From: Komagataeibacter xylinus
GTDB taxonomy: Bacteria; Pseudomonadota; Alphaproteobacteria; Acetobacterales; Acetobacteraceae
DNA: 64,000 nt
Assembly: GCF_009834365.1 (NCBI RefSeq)
Contig: NZ_CP041348.1
Span: 2,331,001-2,395,000 of the forward strand
Direction: 5' to 3'
The notes beneath the pieces were generated by a model. It had not been told where the DNA came from and did not search any database. It was given only the letters and a program-made list of their open reading frames with translations. The position numbers and the translations under genes are program-made. Each line of letters opens with the position of its first letter. The first letter of the stretch is position 1. Below are positions 16,075-24,844 of the stretch, in pieces.

Positions 16075-16505
16075 TAAGGATAGAATGGAGGTTGGTTATC
16101 AGTTTTTTAGGAATATTTTCCGAATAAATGGCCTGTCGCCGGAACCATGCGTGTTCTGGCGATGGCAGCCCCGATCACGATCGACCATCCATCCTGACGG
16201 TCGGGGCTGTCGCGCCTTCATGCTTTACGGCTAAAGTCAGGAAATATTTAATGAAATTAAAATATTTCTCTACGTAACAGACCGATGATGGTGCTTTATG
16301 CTGTGAATATGAATATATGATATATACTCATATCGGAAATGCAGAATTATGTAAGCAATGATTCTTAATATGTTTTCAATGCTTCAATAATTTTCAATTG
16401 CGCAAAGAGGGATCGTGATTCTCTTTGTTACACGATCCTCCCTTTTATTTATCACAGCGCGGTCCAATGTCCTGAGGGTCGATATGTCGATATAAAGGAA
16501 CGATT
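16075..16505. other. non-coding stretch with a stem-loop
   Basis: No convincing ORF. CAGCCCCGA (16166-16174) pairs with TCGGGGCTG (16201-16209) around a 26-base loop that has its own short complementarity. The remainder is AT-rich and leads to the promoter region of the glycine-rich protein gene. A small RNA is possible but unsupported. Confidence 0.4.
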
Positions 16506-16922
16506 ATGAAACGCGCATTTGTACTGGCCCTTGCTCTTGGTGCTGCCCTGCCGGTTGCTGCTCACGCCCAGTTCGATGGTTCGAACCGGAATGAAAGTGG
16601 CGAGCATCGTGGCGGCTGGGGCGGTCATGGCGGCGGTGAAGGTCGCGGTGGCGAGCAGGGCGGCCAGAATGGTGGCGGCTGGGGCGGTCACGGCGGCGGT
16701 GAAGGTCGTGGTGGCGAGCAGGGCGGCCAGAATGGTGGCGGCTGGGGTGGTCACGGCGGCGGGGAAGGTCGCGGTGGCGAGCACGGTGGCCAGAATGGCG
16801 GCGGCTGGGGCGGTCATGGCGGCGGGGAAGGTCGCGGTGGCGAGCACGGTGGCCAGAATGGCGGCGGTTGGGGTGGTCATGGCGGCGGTGAAGGCCGTGG
16901 CGATCAGAATGGTTCCAACTGA
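16506..16922 (+). CDS. secreted glycine-rich repeat protein
   Basis: A 138-aa protein. Residues 1-21 form a signal peptide ending AAHAQ. After a short linker come about five copies of a 21-aa unit of the form GGWGGHGGGEGRGGE(Q/H)GGQNG, the last one shortened to end GDQNGSN. One Trp, one His, two Glu and an Arg per unit repeat exactly. The mature protein should be extracellular or periplasmic and disordered; metal or polysaccharide binding is conceivable. The start has AAGGAACGATT upstream. A strong terminator follows (16938-16967), so it is monocistronic. Confidence 0.75.
   Translation: MKRAFVLALALGAALPVAAHAQFDGSNRNESGEHRGGWGGHGGGEGRGGEQGGQNGGGWGGHGGGEGRGGEQGGQNGGGWGGHGGGEGRGGEHGGQNGGGWGGHGGGEGRGGEHGGQNGGGWGGHGGGEGRGDQNGSN
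16611..16913 (+). repeat. 63-bp tandem repeat in the glycine-rich protein gene
   Basis: About five tandem units of 63 bp encode the 21-aa repeat. Units differ by a few synonymous changes and by one non-synonymous change (CAG to CAC, Q to H) shared by the third and fourth copies, which suggests stepwise unit duplication. Confidence 0.85.
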
Positions 16923-16937
16923 TCTAGATTACAGTAG

Positions 16938-16967
16938 AAAGGCCCGGGGTCATTCCCGGGCCTTTTT
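16938..16967 (+). terminator. rho-independent terminator
   Basis: AAAGGCCCGGG pairs with CCCGGGCCTTT around a 6-base loop, and five T residues close the structure. It lies 16 bp after the stop of the glycine-rich protein gene. Confidence 0.9.
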
Positions 16968-17263
16968 ATTTGCCTGCGCTTGCGGCGTTCTGTCTTTTCT
17001 GATCCGGCCAGATCTGTATGTGAGCGGCTGATCGGGAAAGTCGGTGTCCCGGTAGAGGAGCCGGGACGCGAACCCCGACCCTGGGGCAACGGTTCAGGAT
17101 GCGGTCACGGGCATGTCATTATGGGAGAGGCATCAGTAGCGGGAGACCGGCAGGATGGTCTCGATCGCTGCAACCCCGGGCCGTCTGGGGTGGGTTGATA
17201 CCACAATGAGCCATAGTGCACTGCAAACCGTGCAAACTTTTAAGCCGCTAAGTCATTGAAATC

Positions 17264-17340
17264 TGGCGCGCCCTGCTGGATTCGAACCAGCGACCCACAG
17301 CTTAGAAGGCTGTTGCTCTATCCAACTGAGCTAAGGGCGC
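17264..17340 (-). tRNA. tRNA-Arg (anticodon TCT)
   Basis: A full cloverleaf on the minus strand: acceptor GCGCCCT/AGGGCGC, D-arm AGCTCAGTTGGATAGAGC, anticodon loop CTTCTAA, T-arm CTGGTTCGAATCCAG. The CCA end is encoded. Confidence 0.95.
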
Positions 17341-17366
17341 GAGCCTGCCCTTGTGCCAGATCGCAC

Positions 17367-17678
17367 CTAATGCGTCCAGTTCTGTATCCGGTCATACCGG
17401 AAATTATCGGCATAGGCTTTTGGTCTGCGGTGGCGCGGGGCAGGGATCTCGATGTCATACGCAATGCCCTGCGTAGTGGCATAGGCAATGGCGCTATTCT
17501 GATCGGGAAACTGCAGTTGCAGTTGCGATGGTGTATCGGTGCTGCCGGTCCATCCCATGAGGGAATCAACATGGCGGGGGCGGTTCTGCCCGTAATCCAG
17601 TACCCATGTATGGGTCATGGCCTGGCCAGACTGGCCAGCGGGTTTTGACTGCCTGTAAATCCGGGCTCGCATGAGCAT
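17367..17678 (-). CDS. NADH dehydrogenase (complex I) accessory subunit, NDUFS4-like (ETC_C1_NDUFA4 family)
   Basis: A 103-aa protein starting MLMRARIYRQSKPAGQSGQA. The family pattern is clear: W.LDYG, then the region around GWTGS.DT..QL.L.F....AIAYA...G..Y.I, and a C-terminal KAYADNFRYDR. In alphaproteobacteria this homologue of the mitochondrial 18-kDa subunit is associated with complex I at the cytoplasmic face of the membrane. GGGAG precedes the start. It lies between two tRNA genes, a common setting for this gene. Confidence 0.88.
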   Translation of the reverse strand: MLMRARIYRQSKPAGQSGQAMTHTWVLDYGQNRPRHVDSLMGWTGSTDTPSQLQLQFPDQNSAIAYATTQGIAYDIEIPAPRHRRPKAYADNFRYDRIQNWTH

Positions 17679-17694
17679 TGTCACTCCCAGGATA

Positions 17695-17771
17695 TGGTCG
17701 GGGCGCCCGGACTCGAACCGGGGGCCTCGTGTACCCAAAACACGCGCGCTACCAGGCTGCGCCACGCCCCG
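17695..17771 (-). tRNA. tRNA-Pro (anticodon TGG)
   Basis: A cloverleaf on the minus strand: acceptor CGGGGCG/CGCCCCG, D-arm GCGCAGCCTGGTAGCGC, anticodon loop TTTGGGT, T-arm CCCGGTTCGAGTCCGGG. The CCA end is encoded. Confidence 0.95.
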
Positions 17772-17919
17772 CGACCACGAGCGGGAAACTATGGGGCGAC
17801 GGCTGTTCTGGCAAGCACATTCTTGCAAAAAAAATACCGCGCCGGCCTACCCCGGGCAAGCGGGGCGGGCAGGCGCGGCGAACAACACGTCGTGTAATGG
17901 GCCGGAGCGTGGAGAGGGA

Positions 17920-18402
17920 TCAGGCTTTCTCAACCGATTTGCTGGCCAGCGGCGGAATGAACAGCGGCGCCGTATCCCACGGGAAGAGCACCCACGTATC
18001 CTGCGGCACCTCGACCACGAACAGGTCGGTAACGGGGCGCCCGGCAGGCTTGGCGTAAAGGCAGGCAAACACCGCCTTGGGCAGCAGCTTGCGCACGAGC
18101 TGGGCAGTCACACCCGAATCCACCAGGTCATCAATGATCACGAAGCCCTCGCCATCACCGGCGGCCTCGGCTTTCTTGATCACGTTGGCCTCGCCCATCT
18201 TCTCTTCGTCATAGGTCACGACGGAGATGGTCTCGATCAGGCGGCAGTCAAGTTCACGGGCGATGATCGCGGCAGGGATCATGCCGCCGCGCGTGATGGC
18301 CACAATGCCCTTGAAGGGGCCACGGTTCATCAGCGTGCTGGCTAGCTGGCGGGCATCACGGTGCAGCTGGTCCCATGTTACGGTTGCGTAGCTCTTGGCC
18401 AT
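17920..18402 (-). CDS. gpt: xanthine(-guanine) phosphoribosyltransferase
   Basis: A 160-aa cytosolic purine-salvage enzyme that converts xanthine or guanine plus PRPP to the nucleotide. The PRPP-binding motif FVIIDDLVDSGVTA (about 87-100) and the upstream VAITRGGMIPAAIIAREL (about 34-51) are typical, as is the C-terminal WVLFPWD. Its ATG shares one base with the stop of the preceding gene (TGATG), so translation is probably coupled to the CsaA-like gene. Confidence 0.92.
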   Translation of the reverse strand: MAKSYATVTWDQLHRDARQLASTLMNRGPFKGIVAITRGGMIPAAIIARELDCRLIETISVVTYDEEKMGEANVIKKAEAAGDGEGFVIIDDLVDSGVTAQLVRKLLPKAVFACLYAKPAGRPVTDLFVVEVPQDTWVLFPWDTAPLFIPPLASKSVEKA

Positions 18403-18767
18403 CAGAAAAGTTTTCCTCCATCGGGAACACGGCCATCCGGGCGGATCAGGATGGCTTCTCCATTACTGTCGGGCATGCCCAGCGTCAGCACTTCACTGCG
18501 GAAGGAACCAACCTGCCGGGGCGGCACATTGATCACCGCGCAAATCTGGCGGCCCACCAGCCGGGCCGGGACATAGCGATGATTGACCTGCACCACCGAT
18601 GACCGCACCCCGATATGGGGGCCGAAATCGATCGTGAGCCAGAAGGCGTGCGGCTTCATCTCGCGCAGGGGGCGTGCCTCCACGACCGTGCCGGCCCGGA
18701 TATCGAGCCACTCACGGGCTTCCCCTTGTGTGCCGGGCACGGTGGCATGCTCTACAGGGTCTGTCAT
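18402..18767 (-). CDS. csaA: CsaA-like tRNA-binding-domain protein
   Basis: A 121-aa protein consisting of one tRNA-binding (EMAP/OB-fold) domain: WLDIRAGTVVEARPL, FWLTIDFG, S.Q...RY....L.GRQI.AV.N.PPRQVG, S.VL.LGM. The length and the ending (G.V.DGGKLF) match CsaA, a secretion-related chaperone also found as a dimer binding tRNA. It is first in a two-gene operon with gpt. Confidence 0.88.
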   Translation of the reverse strand: MTDPVEHATVPGTQGEAREWLDIRAGTVVEARPLREMKPHAFWLTIDFGPHIGVRSSVVQVNHRYVPARLVGRQICAVINVPPRQVGSFRSEVLTLGMPDSNGEAILIRPDGRVPDGGKLF

Positions 18768-18875
18768 TCAACCGCTTTTGCCTGTGTTGGGGCGGATTTG
18801 CAAACGGGAGAATGCGTTTTTTTAATGGGGAAAGCGTAGGATATTCACGAGTGCTGCTGTTAGGATACAGCCATC

Positions 18876-20144
18876 ATGTCTCCTGCTTCCGCTCCACCCG
18901 GCGCGCAAGGCCCCGTGCCTGCCGCACCCCCCCTGCCGCTGCACCGCCATCCGGGACTTCTGGCTTTCCTTGCCGCCCGCACGGCATCCTCCTTTTCGGC
19001 CTGCGTGCAGGCCGTGGCGGTGGGGTGGCAGATCTATGCGATCACCCACAGCACCACGGCGCTGGCGCTGGTGGGGCTGGCGCAGTTCCTGCCCATGGCG
19101 GGGCTTCTGCTGCCTGCGGGCCATGCGGCGGATCATTTCAACCGGCGCATGATCGTGGTGACATGCCAGGCCATCGAGGCGCTCTCCGCGCTGTTCATGG
19201 CCATTGCCGCGTTTGGCGGATGGACCACGCCGTGGATGATCTATGCCATGGTGATGGTCTTTGGCGCGGCGCGTGCGTTCGAGATGCCCTGCCAGCAGAC
19301 CTTCCTGCCATCGCTCGTACCTGCCCACGTGTTTCCGCGCGCGGCGGCGGTGTCCTCCTCGCTGTTCCAGGCGGCGGCGGTGACGGGGCCTTCGGTGGGC
19401 GGGCTGCTTTACGGGGCTGGGGCAGGGGTGTGTTACCTTGTGTGCGCGCTGGGGTTTGCCAGCGCGTGCGTGGGCACGCTGTGTATCCGGCTGGTGTTTG
19501 CGCCCCGGCCGCGGGTGCCGCTTTCGCTGGCTACGTTTGTCGAGGTGGCACATTTCATGCGTGCGCGGCCCGACATGCTGGGCGCCATATCGCTTGACCT
19601 GTTTGCCGTACTGCTTGGTGGTGCCACCGCCATGCTGCCGGTCTATGCCAGTGACATCCTGCATGCAGGCCCGATCGGGCTGGGGCTTTTGCGGGGTGCG
19701 CCCGCCATCGGGGCGGTGGCGTGTTCCATCTTCATGGTCTGGAAACCGCTCAACCACCGGGCCGGGGCGCGCATGTTCCTGGCGGTGGCCATATTCGGGC
19801 TGGCTACGGTGGTGTTCGCCTTTTCGCGCTCCATGGCGGTGTCCATCATGGCACTTGCGGTGCTGGGGGCGGCGGATGTGGTGAGCGTGGTGGTGCGCGG
19901 CGCGCTGGTGCAGTTGCGCACGCCCGACAGCATGCGCGGCCGCGTCTCGGCGGTGAACATGCTGTTCATCGGGTCATCCAACCAGCTTGGTGAGTTCGAG
20001 AGCGGCATGCTGGCCAGCCTGATCGGCCCGGTCGAGGCCGTGGCGCTGGGCGGCATTGGCACGCTGGTCATAACCGGGCTGTGGATACGGATGTTCCCCA
20101 CCCTGTGGCGGGTGGACCGGCTGGATGACATTACCCCGCAATAG
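18876..20144 (+). CDS. MFS transporter (EntS-like drug/siderophore exporter family)
   Basis: A 422-aa permease with about 12 membrane segments. The opening FLAARTASSFSACVQAVAVGWQIYAITHS and the motif HAADHFNRR between helices 2 and 3 are typical of the MFS_3 (enterobactin-exporter type) group. The substrate cannot be read from the sequence; no siderophore genes are adjacent. AGGA lies about 10 bp before the ATG. It converges with the SDR gene, and a hairpin (20144-20186) covers both stops. Confidence 0.82.
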   Translation: MSPASAPPGAQGPVPAAPPLPLHRHPGLLAFLAARTASSFSACVQAVAVGWQIYAITHSTTALALVGLAQFLPMAGLLLPAGHAADHFNRRMIVVTCQAIEALSALFMAIAAFGGWTTPWMIYAMVMVFGAARAFEMPCQQTFLPSLVPAHVFPRAAAVSSSLFQAAAVTGPSVGGLLYGAGAGVCYLVCALGFASACVGTLCIRLVFAPRPRVPLSLATFVEVAHFMRARPDMLGAISLDLFAVLLGGATAMLPVYASDILHAGPIGLGLLRGAPAIGAVACSIFMVWKPLNHRAGARMFLAVAIFGLATVVFAFSRSMAVSIMALAVLGAADVVSVVVRGALVQLRTPDSMRGRVSAVNMLFIGSSNQLGEFESGMLASLIGPVEAVALGGIGTLVITGLWIRMFPTLWRVDRLDDITPQ

Positions 20145-20186
20145 GCCGGCGGGAATGATGGCATGTGCCGTGCCAGCATCCCGGCC
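20144..20186. terminator. bidirectional hairpin between convergent genes
   Basis: A long imperfect stem pairs GGCCGG.CGGGAATGATGGCA with TGCCAGCATCCCGGCC around a short loop. CCTTT follows on the plus side. It should serve both the MFS and the SDR transcripts. Confidence 0.6.
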
Positions 20187-20197
20187 CCTTTGCGCAA

Positions 20198-21262
20198 TCA
20201 GGGAATGTAGCGCTCGGTCCGCAGGCGTTCGAACAGGTCAAAGAATGAATCGGGCGTATATCGGTAGTCGGTAAAGCCGAGCCTGCGGCTGAGGCTCATG
20301 TCGGTCACGCATTCGACCGGCCGCCCCAGATCGGCATCGGTGTGCCAGGGCGAGGCCAGGCGCCCGATGGCTGTCTCGCGCAGTCCGTGCCTGTCCGCAA
20401 TGTCGGCCCATTGAGCTTCCCTGCCTGCAAGCATCTGTTCAAGCGATGTGGCATGGCCGGGATAGGGTGCTGCCTCGATGCCGAACCAGGCGGCAAGTTC
20501 AGGCCAGAGCCAGTTCCAGCGGAAGATATCGCCATTGACCACATTGAACGCCCTGTTGCGCCCGGCAGGGCTGGTGGCAGCCCACAGGATCTGGCTAGCA
20601 AGCTGGCGTGCATCGGTAACATCCGTCAGGCCCTGCCACTGCGCCGGCGAGCCGGGAAAGACGAAGGGCAGCCCCGCCTCACGGCACAGCGTGGCATAGA
20701 CCGCAAGCGTGGTGCCCATGTTCATGAGGTTGCCGATGGCGTGGCCGATAACCGTGTGCGGGCGATGGACCGTCCATGCAAAGCCATGCTGTCCGGCTGC
20801 CTCGAACAGCACGTCTTCCTGCGCGTAGTAGAAGTTTTCCACGTCCAGCCGGGGCATGCTCTCGCGAAAGGGAGTCTGTGGCGGCGCGCCCTGTGCATAG
20901 GCCTCGAACGGACCGAGATAATGCTTCAGCCCCGTAACAAGACTGCCATGCACAAGGGCCTGTGGCCTGGGCAGGGCCGCAAGCACGTTGCGAATCATCG
21001 CGCTGTTGGCAACGCAGTTTTCCGCCTCGGTGGCGCGGCGGGTCCATGTGGTGAAAAACACATGGGTCGGCACGATATCGGCCAGCGCCGCACGCAGGGA
21101 TGCCGGGTCAAGCGCATCGGCGGCAACCGGCATGATGGTTGCAGGCAGGTTCCCGACCCGTCTGGCAAGGCCGTAAACGCTCCATCCTTCTGCCACCAGG
21201 CGGTTGGCAAGATTCTGGCCGACAATGCCGCTTGCGCCGACAACGAGTGCTTTGTGAGACAT
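20198..21262 (-). CDS. SDR-family oxidoreductase (PRISE/progesterone 5-beta-reductase-like)
   Basis: A 354-aa NAD(P)-dependent enzyme. Rossmann motif GASGIVGQNLANRL (about 8-21), then FFTTWTRR (about 72-79) and NFYYAQED (about 149-156), which correspond to the K/T-W and active-site Tyr regions of the PRISE enzymes that reduce activated C=C bonds. The C-terminal half ends in the usual DSFFDLFERLR. I chose ATG 21262, behind AAGGAGG. A divergent HxlR regulator, with starts about 100 bp apart, probably controls it. The physiological substrate is unknown; enones or quinone-like electrophiles would fit the regulator type. Confidence 0.82.
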   Translation of the reverse strand: MSHKALVVGASGIVGQNLANRLVAEGWSVYGLARRVGNLPATIMPVAADALDPASLRAALADIVPTHVFFTTWTRRATEAENCVANSAMIRNVLAALPRPQALVHGSLVTGLKHYLGPFEAYAQGAPPQTPFRESMPRLDVENFYYAQEDVLFEAAGQHGFAWTVHRPHTVIGHAIGNLMNMGTTLAVYATLCREAGLPFVFPGSPAQWQGLTDVTDARQLASQILWAATSPAGRNRAFNVVNGDIFRWNWLWPELAAWFGIEAAPYPGHATSLEQMLAGREAQWADIADRHGLRETAIGRLASPWHTDADLGRPVECVTDMSLSRRLGFTDYRYTPDSFFDLFERLRTERYIP

Positions 21263-21360
21263 CTGTTCCTCCTTGAATGGCGTGGGTTTCACACGCTGTT
21301 GGCAAACGCTACAAAAGGCAATCCGGCACCTTTTCGTGCCCTGGTTACCTAAAGGTTCCC

Positions 21361-21768
21361 GTGAGTTTTTACATGACCCTTGCCCCGCTGCCCGATATGT
21401 ACCGTCATGCTCCCTTTGTGGAGGATTGCGCGCCACGCCGCCTGCTGCGCCTGTTCAGTGGCAAATGGACCACCATGATCGTACATACGCTGCACCTGCT
21501 TGGCGGGGCATCCCGCCCCGGTCGGCTCCAGCGTGCCATTCCCGGCCTGTCAAAAAAAATGATGACCCAGACCCTGCGCGAGCTTGAACAGATGGGGCTG
21601 GTTGCGCGGACAGTCATGCAGGTCATGCCGCCCGCTGTTGAATACCGCCTGACCCCTCTGGGGCAGCACTTTGTCTCCCCGCTGGAAATGCTCTATCGCT
21701 GGTGCGCCGAAAACGCGGAACTGCTCGATTGCGTGGAACGGAACAGACATATGGCGCTGAAGCGTTAG
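21361..21768 (+). CDS. HxlR-family transcriptional regulator
   Basis: A 135-aa winged-helix regulator: CAPRRLLRLFSGKWTTMIVHTL, then RPGRLQRAIPGLSKKMMTQTLRELEQMGLV and the wing VEYRLTPLGQ. I chose GTG 21361 because AAAGG sits 5 bp upstream; ATG 21373 and ATG 21397 are alternatives. There is one Cys near the start of the domain, as in redox- or aldehyde-sensing members. It is divergent from the SDR gene. Confidence 0.85.
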   Translation: MSFYMTLAPLPDMYRHAPFVEDCAPRRLLRLFSGKWTTMIVHTLHLLGGASRPGRLQRAIPGLSKKMMTQTLRELEQMGLVARTVMQVMPPAVEYRLTPLGQHFVSPLEMLYRWCAENAELLDCVERNRHMALKR

Positions 21769-21808
21769 CAGGCGAGGGGAAGCCTGTTGCTTTCACCCAT
21801 GCGCAACA

Positions 21809-23035
21809 TTAGCGCAGTTGCCCGCCCGCCCCCGTGCGCGGTGCGAACAGGCGAAAGAGCGGGCCGGTCAGCGCGGTGGAAATGACCGCGAGCACCATGA
21901 GCGAGGCGAAGGCGAAGTCCGACAGCATGCCCTGAGCATGCAGGATGGTGGCGGCCACGATTTCCATCAGTCCCTTGCATTGCAGCAGCGCGCCCACGCT
22001 CAGCGCCTGCCGCCGTGACAAATTGGGCGCGGGCGGAAAGACATAGACCGAGGCCATCTTGGCGAGCACGGAAATCACCACCAGCATGAGTGATGCCATG
22101 ACCGAGGGCCAGGTCAGCGCATCGCCATTGATGTGCAGCCCGCTATGGCCAAAGAACATGGGCGCGAGCCAGATGAGTGAGAACGTGCCCACCTGTTCCA
22201 CCGGCAGCCGCGCCACCCAGCGCGGCGGCATGAGCGCGCCTGCGAAATAGGCCCCGATCAGCTCATGCAGCCCCAACTGCATGCTGGCCCACGAGCCTGC
22301 GGCCAGATAGACGGGCACCGCCAGCCAGATGATGATGGCAGGCGGATTGGGCATGTTGCGCGTGGCCCAGTTGCCTGCAAAGGCCAGGAGTGCGAGCAGG
22401 GCGACCGCCACCGCCTCCAGCCCGGTCCAGCCATGCAGGGCGGCGGGGCCGCGGGCGGCGAATTGCAGCAGCACCAGCCCCACCCAGAGTGCCGCGTCAT
22501 CCACCACCGCCAGCTTGAGCGCAAGCTGCCCGATGGAACGCTGGGTGGGATCAAGCTCGCGCACGATGCCGATCAGCACCGGCAGGGCACTGACCGCGAT
22601 GCACAGCCCGATGGCCATGGCGCCCACCACCGGCCCCACATGTGGCGGCCGCCAGCCGTGCAGCGGCAGGAAAAAGCAGAAGACCAGAAGCGAGCCAATC
22701 ACGAACGGCCCGCCAAGTGCCACGCCCGCTCCGCCCAGCAGGCGGCCTAGCGGCGGGGCAGGAATGGTGTGGGCCGAGACATGGGCATCGGGCGACTGCC
22801 ACATTTCAAGCCCGGCGGTAAAGGCCAGCACCAGAACAGCCAGCCAGCCAAGGTTGTCACCATAGGCGGAAGGAATGCCAAAGCGCTGCACGGGCGCATG
22901 CATGACGGCCAGAATGATGCCGAGCAGGATGGGCAGGACAACAATCGGTATTGTCCGCCCCAGCAGCCGCCATAGCCCCCATGGGAGAAGAACAAAGAGG
23001 CTGGCATCAAGAACAAGGGCCGCAATGTCTGACAA
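21809..23035 (-). CDS. cation/proton antiporter (CPA2-like)
   Basis: A 408-aa protein with about 12 membrane segments. Recognisable parts are ILLGIILAVMHAPVQRFG near the N-terminus and LAFTAGLEMW, the conserved region of Na+/H+ exchanger domains. VVDDAALWVGLVLL carries an Asp-Asp pair in the ion-binding helix. There is no RCK or TrkA domain. The start appears to be TTG 23035, with AAAGGA 7 bp upstream. It could contribute to pH homeostasis in an acid-producing organism. Confidence 0.82.
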   Translation of the reverse strand: MSDIAALVLDASLFVLLPWGLWRLLGRTIPIVVLPILLGIILAVMHAPVQRFGIPSAYGDNLGWLAVLVLAFTAGLEMWQSPDAHVSAHTIPAPPLGRLLGGAGVALGGPFVIGSLLVFCFFLPLHGWRPPHVGPVVGAMAIGLCIAVSALPVLIGIVRELDPTQRSIGQLALKLAVVDDAALWVGLVLLQFAARGPAALHGWTGLEAVAVALLALLAFAGNWATRNMPNPPAIIIWLAVPVYLAAGSWASMQLGLHELIGAYFAGALMPPRWVARLPVEQVGTFSLIWLAPMFFGHSGLHINGDALTWPSVMASLMLVVISVLAKMASVYVFPPAPNLSRRQALSVGALLQCKGLMEIVAATILHAQGMLSDFAFASLMVLAVISTALTGPLFRLFAPRTGAGGQLR

Positions 23036-23763
23036 TGGCTATCCTTTCCCATTTATAAACAGGAATATATTATATGCATAAAAAATTCATTTGGGATTTA
23101 TTTTTTTTAAGGTGCATAAAATAATAAATATATGCAAAGTAGTTCTTGTTATGTTCTTTTTGGTATTGTAGCTGGTGGCATCCGTACAGCAGCACGGAAT
23201 CTGGGTATCGGCATAAAACGCGGTGCGAAGGCGGTGGTTCGGAGCCGGACTGACATATTCGATGGCGTGCTGGGTCTGATGGCGATTGCCCTTGGGTTCC
23301 ATGAAATTGTGAGTATTGAACAGAATGACGACATCATCAGTAAATGAACAGTAATTATGCCTGAACCATCTAATGACTGGTTCCTGCACCCATGATGCGT
23401 GTCTGTGTAGCGGGTTGAAGGCGTTTTTATCCGGTGAGCCTTTTTATGCGGAGGGTCCATTCATGGAGCAGAAAATCAGTTCAGGACTGTCCTGACAGGC
23501 GTGAATGAGGGTGTTTTTGAATATTGTTTCATGATCGTATGTATATTAATTATATTCGTTATCTCTATATGATATAATTTTATTGGAAATAAGTTATTTT
23601 TAAAATATAACAGATAAAAGAATCCTATATTTTTATATTTTATATTCATATGTAGCCAACATTGTTTGATCCTGATCATGGTTGCTCACGCCGCCGTGCG
23701 TGACGGTTCCTGCGTCGAGGTCACTCCCAAGGGGAGGGCCTGTGATCAAAGAGGACCTTCACC
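23036..23763. other. AT-rich intergenic region
   Basis: More than 700 bp with very low GC at both ends and a GC-richer centre (about 23170-23300) that keeps short ORFs on both strands. None has a recognisable family or a good start signal. The centre may be a gene remnant. Confidence 0.4.
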
Positions 23764-24720
23764 ATGCCCAAAAATGTCGTCAATCCCGAATTCCTGCCCA
23801 TTCTGGAGAAGATGCCGTCCTTCGATGGCCTGTCCGGCCGTTCCCTGCCCGAAGTGCGCGAAATCTTCATGACATCGGTGCGCCTGATCGAAGGCAAGCC
23901 CCTGCCGGATGTGGAAGTGCAGGAAGAATACATTCCCGGTCCCGCAGGCGCGCCGGATGTGCGCGTGCTGGTCTATCGCCCCCGCACCCGGCGGCCCGAT
24001 GCCCCGGCCATGGTCTATATCCACGGTGGCGGCCTGGTATCGGGCCACCCGGAGGTCGATGACCCCAAATGCCAGGTCCTGGCCAGCAGGATGGGCTTCG
24101 TGATCGTATCTGTCGATTACCGCCTGGCACCTGAGGTGAAATATCCCGCTGCGATCGAGGATTGCTACGCCGCCCTCAAATGGGTGCATGACAACGCGGC
24201 ACAGCTTGGTATCAACCGCGACAAGGTGGTGGTGGCTGGCGAGAGTGCGGGCGGGGGCCTGAGTGCTGCCCTGTCGCTCATGGCGCGTGACCGCAAGGAA
24301 TACAGGCTGGCCTATCAGCTGCTCATTTACCCCATGCTCGATGACCGCACGGCCACAAAGGTTGATCCCGCTCCTGATTTTGGAGAGTTTGTCTGGACCC
24401 GCTCGGCCAATAAATACGCATGGGAAGCCTATCTTGGCGCTGCGGCGGGTGGTGATGACACCCCGGCCTATGCCGCCGCCGCCCGGGCAAAGGATCTGAC
24501 CGGTCTGCCACCCACCTTTATTGGCGTGGGGTCGATGGATCTGTTTTTGTGCGAGGATCTGGAATACAGCCGCCGGCTCATGGCAGCGGGCGTGCCGACC
24601 GAGGTGATGGTCGTGCCCGGTGCCTATCATGTGTTTGACATGTTCGTGCCCGAGGCCGAACTCTCGCGCCGGTTCATGGAGGCGTATTGCGCGGGGCTCA
24701 AGCGCACGCTTGGCCTGTAG
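23764..24720 (+). CDS. alpha/beta hydrolase (hormone-sensitive-lipase family esterase)
   Basis: A 318-aa cytosolic carboxylesterase of family IV. The oxyanion-hole motif is YIHGGGLVSG (about 89-98), the nucleophile elbow is VVAGESAGGGLSAAL (Ser near 162), the catalytic Asp is in GVGSMDLFLCEDL (near 259) and the His in GAYHVFDMF (near 289). A good ribosome-binding site (AGAGGA) precedes ATG 23764. A 10-bp stem terminator-like hairpin follows at 24729-24759. Physiological ester unknown. Confidence 0.88.
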   Translation: MPKNVVNPEFLPILEKMPSFDGLSGRSLPEVREIFMTSVRLIEGKPLPDVEVQEEYIPGPAGAPDVRVLVYRPRTRRPDAPAMVYIHGGGLVSGHPEVDDPKCQVLASRMGFVIVSVDYRLAPEVKYPAAIEDCYAALKWVHDNAAQLGINRDKVVVAGESAGGGLSAALSLMARDRKEYRLAYQLLIYPMLDDRTATKVDPAPDFGEFVWTRSANKYAWEAYLGAAAGGDDTPAYAAAARAKDLTGLPPTFIGVGSMDLFLCEDLEYSRRLMAAGVPTEVMVVPGAYHVFDMFVPEAELSRRFMEAYCAGLKRTLGL

Positions 24721-24728
24721 GGCGCGTA

Positions 24729-24759
24729 GTGCCTGCCCTGTTGCGCCATGGGCAGGCAC
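24729..24759 (+). terminator. hairpin after the esterase gene
   Basis: GTGCCTGCCC and GGGCAGGCAC form a perfect 10-bp stem with an 11-base loop, 8 bp after the stop codon. There is no T run. Confidence 0.6.
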
Positions 24760-24844
24760 CATTGCGTGTACGGCCACTTTTGTCGTTGCGGGCAACCGGC
24801 CCGGTTCCGCATCATGCTGTCCGTGCGTGAGGGGAGAATGCGCA

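Noticed and set aside
17041..17100. tRNA-like sequence upstream of tRNA-Arg
   Set aside because: A T-arm-like stem can be drawn on the minus strand, but its loop is 8 bases and no D-arm or anticodon arm forms.
23132..23347. 71-aa plus-strand ORF in the AT-rich gap
   Set aside because: It has no ribosome-binding site or motif, and an equally open frame lies on the other strand.
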